Below are positions 6,347 to 12,042 of a stretch of 12,751 bases of DNA, piece by piece. The first letter of the stretch is position 1. Every line of letters starts with the position of its first letter. The notes under the pieces are model-generated. The model was not told the origin of the DNA. It did not search any database and was given only the letters and a program-made list of their open reading frames with translations. The position numbers and the translations under genes were made by a program. Source of the DNA: Spirochaetae bacterium HGW-Spirochaetae-9 (GTDB taxonomy: Bacteria > Spirochaetota > Spirochaetia > Treponematales > Rectinemataceae); contig PGXP01000012.1 of the NCBI GenBank assembly GCA_002839205.1, positions 1-12,751 of the forward strand. The letters run 5' to 3'.

Positions 6347-7768
6347 ATGAAGGAACGTTCGTTTGATATCGTGATTCTTGGCGCCGGTCCCGGCGGCTAT
6401 GTCGCCGGTATAAGGGCGGCCCAGTTGGGATTGAGCGTGGCTGTCATCGAGAAGGATACTCCGGGCGGCGTATGTCTCAATATCGGCTGCATCCCTTCCA
6501 AGGCCCTCATCCATCAGGCCGGGCTTTTCCATGAGGGCAAGGCCCTCCTCGAGCGGGCGGGGGCGAAAGTCGACATCTCGGGATTCGATTATTCGAAAGT
6601 ATGGCGCTCCTCCAGACTGGCCGCCGACAGGCTGTCCAAGGGTGTCCAGTTCCTTCTCAAGAAAAACAAAGTTGAACTGATAAAGGGCTTCGGCGTCGTT
6701 TCCGATTCCAGGAGCATCCTCGTCGACAATGCGGGGGAAAAGGAAATCGTCCGGGGGAAAGCCCTGATTCTCGCCACCGGCTCCCGCCCGCGCTCCATCC
6801 CCGGATTCATGATCGACGAGAAAACCGTACTCTCTTCAACGGGCATTCTCATGTCCGACAGCCTGCCCTTGAGCCTGATCATCCTCGGCGCGGGAGCTAT
6901 CGGCATGGAATTCGCCTATGTGATGAACGCCTTCGGGGTCGAGGTCACGGTGGTCGAACTCCTCGATCAGGTTCTCCCCCTCGAGGATCCGGAGTCGGCG
7001 AAGATCGTGGAGAAAGCCTTCGTTTCCCGCGGCGTCAAAATCCATACCTCGGCGAAAGCCGAGAAGGTGACAGCCAGCGGAGGCAAGGCGCTGATGTCGG
7101 TCATCCTGGCCGATGGAAGCTCGGCCACACTGGAGGCCGACAAGGTGCTGGTATCGGTGGGAAGATCTCCCAACACCGAGGGCATTGGTCTGGAATCCCT
7201 CGGCGTCAGGATGACGAGGGGCTACGTCGAGACCGGCGATTACTACGAAACATCGGCCGCAGGCATCTACGCCATCGGCGACATAACGACACAGCCGCAG
7301 CTGGCCCATGTGGCGTCGAAGGCAGGAGAGATTGCCGTCGAGCATATCGCCCATCTGCTCAAGGGCAGCCCCGAAGCCTCGGCCGCCAGGATCAACCCCT
7401 ATGTCATACCGAGCGCCGTCTACTGCGAACCCGAAGTCGCCTCCTTCGGCCTCTCCGAGAAGAAAGCCGGAGAGCTGGGCGTCCGGTTCGAGGTGGCCCG
7501 ATTCCCCTACAAGGGAATCGGCAAGGCAGTGGCGACCGAAGCGCCGGAAGGGCAGGTCAAGATCGTCTTCTCGCCCGCGACAGGCGCGATACTGGGGGCT
7601 TCCATCGTAGGCGCCGGAGCCACGGACACCATCCATGAACTCCTCCTGGCATCCGAGTCCGAGCTGACCCTCGAAGAAGTGGCGGAGATGATCCATGCCC
7701 ACCCCACCCTCTCCGAAGGCATCATGGAAGCGGCCAAGGCGGGACTCGGCAGAGCCATCCATATCTGA
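6347..7768 (+). CDS. lpdA: Dihydrolipoamide dehydrogenase (E3)
   Basis: FAD enzyme that reoxidises dihydrolipoamide on E2 and reduces NAD+. The 473 residues show GAGPGGYVAG (12-21) for FAD, the redox disulfide GGVCLNIGCIPSKAL (Cys43, Cys48), a second dinucleotide fold LGAGAIGMEFAY for NAD, the motif AIGDITTQPQLAH near the second FAD contact, and the active-site HAHPTLSE near the C terminus (His452, Glu457). It has no lipoyl domain fused at the N terminus, unlike some PDH-associated E3 proteins. ATG 6347 is preferred over an in-frame ATG at 6323, because AAGGAGAG (6333-6340) lies 6 bases upstream and the Rossmann fold begins right after it. It lies 117 bases after E2, a wider gap than elsewhere in the operon. 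Confidence 0.94.
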   Translation: MKERSFDIVILGAGPGGYVAGIRAAQLGLSVAVIEKDTPGGVCLNIGCIPSKALIHQAGLFHEGKALLERAGAKVDISGFDYSKVWRSSRLAADRLSKGVQFLLKKNKVELIKGFGVVSDSRSILVDNAGEKEIVRGKALILATGSRPRSIPGFMIDEKTVLSSTGILMSDSLPLSLIILGAGAIGMEFAYVMNAFGVEVTVVELLDQVLPLEDPESAKIVEKAFVSRGVKIHTSAKAEKVTASGGKALMSVILADGSSATLEADKVLVSVGRSPNTEGIGLESLGVRMTRGYVETGDYYETSAAGIYAIGDITTQPQLAHVASKAGEIAVEHIAHLLKGSPEASAARINPYVIPSAVYCEPEVASFGLSEKKAGELGVRFEVARFPYKGIGKAVATEAPEGQVKIVFSPATGAILGASIVGAGATDTIHELLLASESELTLEEVAEMIHAHPTLSEGIMEAAKAGLGRAIHI

Positions 7769-7786
7769 ATGAAGTTCGATTTTTCC

Positions 7787-7815
7787 TTGCGCGCTCGCGG
7801 GAATTGAAGTACGAT
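7787..7815 (+). promoter_or_regulatory. Candidate promoter for the secreted nucleotidase gene
   Basis: TTGCGC (7787-7792) and TACGAT (7810-7815) are separated by 17 bases, in the gap between lpdA and the next gene. Matches to the consensus are 3/6 and 4/6. The position would give a leader of about 35 bases carrying the strong AAGGAGG ribosome site at 7846-7852. I see no terminator after lpdA, so read-through from the PDH operon is also possible. Confidence 0.35.
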
Positions 7816-7856
7816 AGATCCGTTGATTTCGTAGTTCATTTCCTCAAGGAGGTATC

Positions 7857-9707
7857 ATGAAACGAATCGCATTGGTACTGTGCATCACGCTGCTTTCGCT
7901 GTCGGTTTTCGCCCAGGGGGCACCAGCCCAAAAGAGCGTTACGCTGACTTTCATCGAGACATCGGATATCCATGGGGTCATATACCCCTACGATTTTGTC
8001 AACGCCAAACCCCTGACGACATCCCTCGCCCAGGTAGCCAGCCTCATCGCCGAAGAAAGGGCGGCCAACCCCAACGTGGTGCTGCTCGACAACGGCGACT
8101 CTCTCCAGGGTCAGCCCACCGTCTATTACTCCAACTTCGAAAAGACGGATGGCCCCCATATCTGGAGCCAGGCCCTCAACTATCTGGGATTCGACGCCAT
8201 CGGTGTCGGCAACCATGACATTGAAGCCGGCCACGCCGTCTACGACAAGCTGTACGAAGAAGTACAGGCCTCTGTCCTCTGCGCCAACGCCGTGAAGCCC
8301 GACGGAACCCCCTACTTCACCCCCTATTCCATCGTCGTAAAGAATGGTGTCAAAATCGCCATCCTCGGCATGATCTCCCCGAAAGTGCCCGACTGGCTTC
8401 CTCCCCAATTCTGGACGGGCATGGAATTTGAGGACATGGTCGAAAGCGCCAAGAAATGGGTGCCGATCATCCAGGCTAAGGAAAAGCCCGACGTCCTCAT
8501 CGGCCTTTTCCACGCCGGCGTCGACTACACCTATGGCAACGTCAAAAAGGACACCCGCTTTAACGAAAACGCGTCCCAGGTTGTCGCCGAGATGGTTCCC
8601 GGCTTCGACATGATCTTTGTCGGCCACGACCACTCGGGCTGGGACGGCATGGGCTGGGATCCCGCCACGAAGAAGAAGCTTGAGGTCAAGGATCCGAACG
8701 GCAAGACCGTCTACATCTATGGCGCCCTCAACGCGGCGCGCAAGATCCCCGTCGTCAACCTCATGCTCGACTGGAACGCCGAAAAAGGCGTCTGGGACAA
8801 GAGAGTGCGCGGCGGCCTCGTCGACGTTGCCCAGTACAAGGCCGATCCCGGCTTCACCGCCCAGTTCCAGGGCGGCTTCGATGCGATCAAGAAATGGGTC
8901 GATCGTCCCATCGGAAAGATGGACGGCGTGATCACCACCCGCGAATCCATGTTCGGCGACTCGGCTTTCGTCGACCTCATCCACAGGATCCAGCTCGATC
9001 TCTCCAAGGATCCCGCCATGGGCCTCGCTCCCGCCGATATCTCTTTCGTGGCTCCCCTCTCGGCTGACGCCAAGATTCCCACCAGCGTCGACGGAACCCT
9101 CTACGTTCGCGACATGTTCAACCTCTACGTGTATGAGAACTTCCTCTACACGATGACGATGACGGGCAAGCAGGTGAAGAACTTCCTCGAGTATTCCTAC
9201 CAGTTCTGGTTCGACACCATGCCGAACGACGGCAACCACCTCATCGCCTTCCAGAAGGACAAGGAAGGCAAGCTCGTGTTCGACGCGCGCTACAACACCG
9301 CCACGACCCAGACCCGCTACTACAACCACGACTCCGCCGCCGGCATCAACTATTTTGTCGATGTCACCCAGCCTGTCGGGCAGAAAGTGACCATCACCTC
9401 CATGTCCGATGGCCGGATCTTCAACCCGGACGAGACCTACACGGTCGCCATCAACTCCTACAGGGGTTCAGGCGGCGGCGGCCACCTCGAGAAGGGCGCC
9501 GGCATCGACGCCACGACGATCCGGACCATGAAGCTGGTAAATGGCGCGACGACGAAGGATCTGCGCTACTTCCTCCTCAAGTGGTTCGAGGGCCAGACCG
9601 AGGCCGTCACGGTGGCGCCGATCGGCAACTGGAGCGTCGGCCCCGCGGATCTCGTCGCAATCGGCATGGCCAACGATTATCCTCTCCTCTACCCGGCTAA
9701 AAAGTGA
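7857..9707 (+). CDS. Secreted 5'-nucleotidase / 2',3'-cyclic-nucleotide phosphodiesterase family protein
   Basis: A 616-residue metallophosphoesterase that probably releases nucleosides and phosphate from nucleotides outside the inner membrane. Residues 1-19 form a signal peptide (KR, a hydrophobic core, then VFA-Q cleavage) without a lipobox. The dimetal motifs appear in order: TSDIHG (35-40, Asp37, His39), DNGDSLQG (78-85, Asp81), GNHDIE (118-123), GLFHAG (216-221) and GHDHSGWD (256-263). The C-terminal 5'-nucleotidase domain contains NSYRGSGGGGHL (533-544), close to the substrate-binding segment of CpdB/UshA-like enzymes. UshA-like and CpdB-like specificities cannot be separated here; the Gly-rich loop leans towards CpdB. 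Codon choice is strongly biased to C-ending codons, suggesting high expression. AAGGAGG at 7846-7852 sets the start. It stands alone and ends at a strong terminator. Confidence 0.87.
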   Translation: MKRIALVLCITLLSLSVFAQGAPAQKSVTLTFIETSDIHGVIYPYDFVNAKPLTTSLAQVASLIAEERAANPNVVLLDNGDSLQGQPTVYYSNFEKTDGPHIWSQALNYLGFDAIGVGNHDIEAGHAVYDKLYEEVQASVLCANAVKPDGTPYFTPYSIVVKNGVKIAILGMISPKVPDWLPPQFWTGMEFEDMVESAKKWVPIIQAKEKPDVLIGLFHAGVDYTYGNVKKDTRFNENASQVVAEMVPGFDMIFVGHDHSGWDGMGWDPATKKKLEVKDPNGKTVYIYGALNAARKIPVVNLMLDWNAEKGVWDKRVRGGLVDVAQYKADPGFTAQFQGGFDAIKKWVDRPIGKMDGVITTRESMFGDSAFVDLIHRIQLDLSKDPAMGLAPADISFVAPLSADAKIPTSVDGTLYVRDMFNLYVYENFLYTMTMTGKQVKNFLEYSYQFWFDTMPNDGNHLIAFQKDKEGKLVFDARYNTATTQTRYYNHDSAAGINYFVDVTQPVGQKVTITSMSDGRIFNPDETYTVAINSYRGSGGGGHLEKGAGIDATTIRTMKLVNGATTKDLRYFLLKWFEGQTEAVTVAPIGNWSVGPADLVAIGMANDYPLLYPAKK

Positions 9708-9732
9708 GTTTTTGACCGCTTTCTTTTGTTCA

Positions 9733-9776
9733 GGGGCTGCCGACGACAAAATCGCCGGCAGCCCCTTTTGTTGCTT
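9733..9776 (+). terminator. Rho-independent terminator after the nucleotidase gene
   Basis: GGGGCTGCCG (9733-9742) pairs perfectly with CGGCAGCCCC (9756-9765). One A-C mismatch, three more pairs (CGA/TCG) and a 5-base loop complete the hairpin, which is followed by TTTTGTTGCTTT. It lies 26 bases after the nucleotidase stop codon. The T-rich tail also contains the candidate -35 of the next gene. Confidence 0.92.
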
Positions 9777-9799
9777 TCCGCCGCCGAAATTGGTATTTT
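9771..9799 (+). promoter_or_regulatory. Candidate promoter for hsp20
   Basis: TTGCTT (9771-9776) and TATTTT (9794-9799) are 17 bases apart. The predicted start, near 9806, would leave a leader of about 117 bases before the ATG at 9923. The hexamers resemble a housekeeping-sigma promoter rather than a sigma-32 (CTTGAA / CCCCAT) promoter. The call is based on consensus matching only. Confidence 0.45.
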
Positions 9800-9813
9800 A
9801 GTTTCAATGACGA

Positions 9814-9919
9814 TCGCTTCGCCCAAGGGGGAGCGACCGAAGCCGAAGGGCCTTAAGGCCGTCGGCTATCCAACAAGGGAATGCGCAGAGACGGCATTCC
9901 ACATTCCTTCAAGGAGGAA
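9814..9919 (+). promoter_or_regulatory. Structured 5' leader of hsp20, possible RNA thermometer
   Basis: Four inverted repeats follow one another without overlap. First, TCGCT (9814-9818) with AGCGA (9832-9836), extended inward by CCC/GGG pairing. Second, AGCCGA (9841-9846) with TCGGCT (9862-9867), enclosing the palindrome GGCCTTAAGGCC (9849-9860). Third, GGAATGC (9878-9884) with GCATTCC (9894-9900) around a 9-base loop. Fourth, TTCCT (9904-9908) with AGGAA (9915-9919), which covers the 3' half of the ribosome binding site AAGGAGG (9911-9917). Serial hairpins with the last masking the ribosome site are the layout of ROSE-type heat-sensing leaders of small heat-shock genes. That layout is visible; thermosensing is inferred, and no ROSE consensus is recognised. 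Confidence 0.45.
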
Positions 9920-9922
9920 GAC

Positions 9923-10510
9923 ATGAAAGGAAACAAAACCTATGTGGACATCGGATCCATACTGGACGATGTATTCGAGGCGGCCAAGGATTTTGGCGAA
10001 AAAATGAAGGACTTCGCCCCCCCGGGATTTGACGGCTGCGGCCCCAACCCCATGGGAGGCTTCGGCGCGAACAGCGAGGCTCACGGTTCTGGCGGCACGT
10101 CGGGCGGTGCCTGGTTCGATGCACAATCCGATGAAAACGCCGACTATTATCCCAACTTTTCCTATCCGCCCATGAACATCTACCTCACTGCCGAGCGATC
10201 CATCGTCTTCGAATTCGCCGTGGCAGGCTTTGAGGAAAAGGGCATCACGCTTTCATTCCAGGGCGACTACATGGTCTTCTCTGCCAGGATAGAGATGGAG
10301 CCCCCCCTCGAGGGCATCCGCTATTTCAAGCGCAGGCTCAAGCTCAAGGACATCGAGAAGCAGAAGTACTATGTTCCCGCCGACAAGTTCGACCAGGAAA
10401 AGGTCAAGGCCGTGTTCAAGAACGGCATCCTCAAGGTGACGGTTCCGCCCAAGGAGACGGCCGAAGCCAACGAGGGAATCAAGATTGAAATAGTCAGGGA
10501 AGGCGAGTAA
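9923..10510 (+). CDS. Hsp20/alpha-crystallin family small heat-shock protein
   Basis: ATP-independent cytosolic chaperone that binds unfolding proteins. The alpha-crystallin domain spans about residues 82-176. It starts at PPMNIYLTAERSIVFEFAV, continues through the FKRRLKLKD strand and ends with VFKNGILKVTVPP, the conserved A/V-x-x-N-G-x-L-x-V-x-V-P signature. A C-terminal IKIEI (186-190) gives the I-x-I motif used for oligomer assembly. At 195 residues it is longer than typical bacterial Hsp20 proteins (about 140-160). The extra length is an N-terminal arm with an acidic helix-like part (10-30) and a Gly/Ser-rich segment (35-63). ATG 9923 is chosen because AAGGAGG at 9911-9917 precedes it by 5 bases; the in-frame ATG at 9881 lies inside a leader hairpin. 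It is monocistronic and converges on the kinase gene 24 bases away. Confidence 0.87.
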   Translation: MKGNKTYVDIGSILDDVFEAAKDFGEKMKDFAPPGFDGCGPNPMGGFGANSEAHGSGGTSGGAWFDAQSDENADYYPNFSYPPMNIYLTAERSIVFEFAVAGFEEKGITLSFQGDYMVFSARIEMEPPLEGIRYFKRRLKLKDIEKQKYYVPADKFDQEKVKAVFKNGILKVTVPPKETAEANEGIKIEIVREGE

Positions 10511-10518
10511 AGCTCGCC
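10502..10518. terminator. Weak hairpin between the converging hsp20 and kinase genes
   Basis: GGCGAG (10502-10507) and CTCGCC (10513-10518) form a perfect 6-base stem with a 5-base loop holding most of the hsp20 stop codon. No T tract follows on either strand, so it is at best a weak or Rho-assisted end point. The gap between the two stop codons is only 24 bases and nothing better is visible. Confidence 0.25.
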
Positions 10519-10534
10519 ACGCTGGCAGGCTCGC

Positions 10535-11464
10535 TCAGCTGCCCAACTCGCCCAGGGCGAGCATGCATGCCCCGAATACCGCGCTTTCCAAGGCTTCAGC
10601 CGGCGCGATTTCGGGGCATTTTTTTGCGAGACCTTCGATGACCGCCGCCTTCAGCCAGGCGTTGTGCTCGAACAATCCGCCGCTCAGAAGAATGCGGGGT
10701 GAAGCGATCCTGCCCAAGGCTTGAGCGCGAACCGAGACGACGAGATCCACCAGCCCTTCGCGCGATTCTTCCATGATCGATATGGCAAGCGGGTCGCCGG
10801 CCGCCCTGAACCGTTCCACTATCTCGGCCGCTCCCGCGAGGCCCGCCTTGTCGAATCGGCGATAGATCAGGGGCACAAATTCCGAGGCGTTCTTGAGCTC
10901 GAATCTTTCCATGAGAGGCTCCAGCATGGCCGTGGGCAGGTCGCGCCCTTCGGCCGAGCGCAGAGCCCGTCGCACAGCCTGGAAGCCCAAAAAAAACGCC
11001 GAACCCTCGTCGCCGAGGAAATGCCCCAGGCCGCCCGCCCTGAACCTTTCGCCATCCTCGAGCCGGGCTATGGCGATGGAGCCCGTTCCCGCGATGAGGA
11101 GATAGCCTTCGAGGCGTTTGAGTCCGCCGACGAGGGCGATGTCGGGATCCGAAGTGATCCGCAGGGAGCAGGAAAAACCCATCTGACTGCGCAGAATGCC
11201 TTCCAGTTCGGCCTGCTCAGGTTTCCGGTCGGCACCGGCGACGCCCAGGCAGCCGGCGCTGAAATCGCCAGCCTTGAAACCCGTGGCCGCAAAGGCTGCC
11301 GAAAAGAGCGATCCAAGCCTTTCGGCGGCAACCGCCAAGGTCACGGCGTTCGGGTTGACCCCCTCTCCTCTCCCCTCCCAGAGCGCGCGATTGTCGCCAT
11401 CGGCGATACGGAGCCTCGTGCTCGTCCCTCCTCCATCGACACCGAACACCAGCGGCCTTGTCAC
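10535..11464 (-). CDS. BadF/BadG/BcrA/BcrD-family ATPase, probable N-acetylglucosamine-type sugar kinase
   Basis: An actin/hexokinase-fold (ASKHA) protein of 309 residues. Visible motifs are the phosphate-1 loop GVDGGGTSTR (8-17), GCLGVAGADR (71-80), SDPDIALVGG (105-114), the phosphate-2 loop LIAGTGSIA (123-131), GGLGHFLGDEGSAFFLG (144-160) and the adenosine-site segment ILLSGGLFE (258-266). The GHxLGDEGSA motif is typical of the bacterial GlcNAc/glucosamine kinase branch. Activators of benzoyl-CoA reductase type carry cysteines for an iron-sulfur cluster that are not seen here. The likely reaction is ATP-dependent phosphorylation of an amino sugar. The start is GTG at 11464, overlapping the upstream HAD stop (GTGA, 11461-11464), with only a weak ribosome site, so translation is probably coupled. 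It is the last gene of a permease-phosphatase-kinase set. Confidence 0.82.
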   Translation of the reverse strand: MTRPLVFGVDGGGTSTRLRIADGDNRALWEGRGEGVNPNAVTLAVAAERLGSLFSAAFAATGFKAGDFSAGCLGVAGADRKPEQAELEGILRSQMGFSCSLRITSDPDIALVGGLKRLEGYLLIAGTGSIAIARLEDGERFRAGGLGHFLGDEGSAFFLGFQAVRRALRSAEGRDLPTAMLEPLMERFELKNASEFVPLIYRRFDKAGLAGAAEIVERFRAAGDPLAISIMEESREGLVDLVVSVRAQALGRIASPRILLSGGLFEHNAWLKAAVIEGLAKKCPEIAPAEALESAVFGACMLALGELGS

Positions 11465-12042
11465 AGCGCCGCCCCTACCGAGAGGAGGTCCCTCCTCAGC
11501 GAATCGGCGTCGGTATAGAGGAAGGCCTGAATGCCGAGCTCGCGCGCGGCTTCCACGTTCTTCGGGCTGTCATCGGTAAAAAAAGCCCGCTCGGGGGCCA
11601 CGCCCTCGTCGGCGAGGATTTTCTCCCAGAAACGGGGATCGGGTTTGCTCAGGTGCATCAGGTGGGAGGCGTAGACCGCATGGAAGGGCTCATACATCCC
11701 CAGGCTTTCATTGATGATGTGGTGGCAGTCGATCGTGTTCGTGCCGCAGACTATCCTCGCCTTCATCGCCAGTTCCCGCACGAGAGAAAAGGTTGGCTCG
11801 TCGCGCGTGGGCTTGAAGCATTCGGACCACCAGTTCTTTTCTGCCCTGATGCCGGTGCGCGCCTCGAAGCGCCGCCAGAATTCCTCGGAGCCGATTTCCC
11901 CGTTGGACACGAGGCTCAGCTCTGGCGGCAGAAGTGCGAAGAGGGCGTCGCGTTCCATACCCAGGGCGGCAGCCACCCCGCCCAGGACCATGTGGTTGCG
12001 AATGAGGACGCCGCCCTCGTCGAAAATATAGAGATCGATCAT
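11461..12042 (-). CDS. HAD-superfamily (subfamily IA, YihX-like) hydrolase
   Basis: A 193-residue haloacid dehalogenase-type phosphatase, probably acting on a sugar phosphate. Motif I is LYIFDEGGVL (4-13) with nucleophile Asp8. Motif II is the Thr in VCGTNT (98-103, Thr101), motif III is Lys133 in LSKPDPRFW, and motif IV is FFTDDSPKNVEAARELG (154-170). A small helical C1 cap occupies about residues 15-90. The second acid of the usual DxD in motif I is Gly10, a substitution also seen in the FDxGGV/FDxGNV branch that includes YihX, an alpha-glucose-1-phosphatase. ATG 12042 overlaps the permease stop by 4 bases, and the 3' end overlaps the kinase start. The open frame runs further upstream, but only through the permease gene. 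The substrate is not identifiable. Confidence 0.82.
   Translation of the reverse strand: MIDLYIFDEGGVLIRNHMVLGGVAAALGMERDALFALLPPELSLVSNGEIGSEEFWRRFEARTGIRAEKNWWSECFKPTRDEPTFSLVRELAMKARIVCGTNTIDCHHIINESLGMYEPFHAVYASHLMHLSKPDPRFWEKILADEGVAPERAFFTDDSPKNVEAARELGIQAFLYTDADSLRRDLLSVGAAL

Noticed and set aside
7836..9329. 497-codon open frame on the - strand opposite the nucleotidase gene
   Set aside because: It is antisense to a gene with clear family motifs and strong codon bias. The translation is low-complexity Val/Gly/Asp/His-rich, as expected from the reverse reading of C-ending codons, and there is no convincing ribosome site.
10721..11518. 265-codon + strand frame opposite the sugar kinase
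   Set aside because: Antisense to a gene with complete ASKHA motifs; no domain and no ribosome site of its own.
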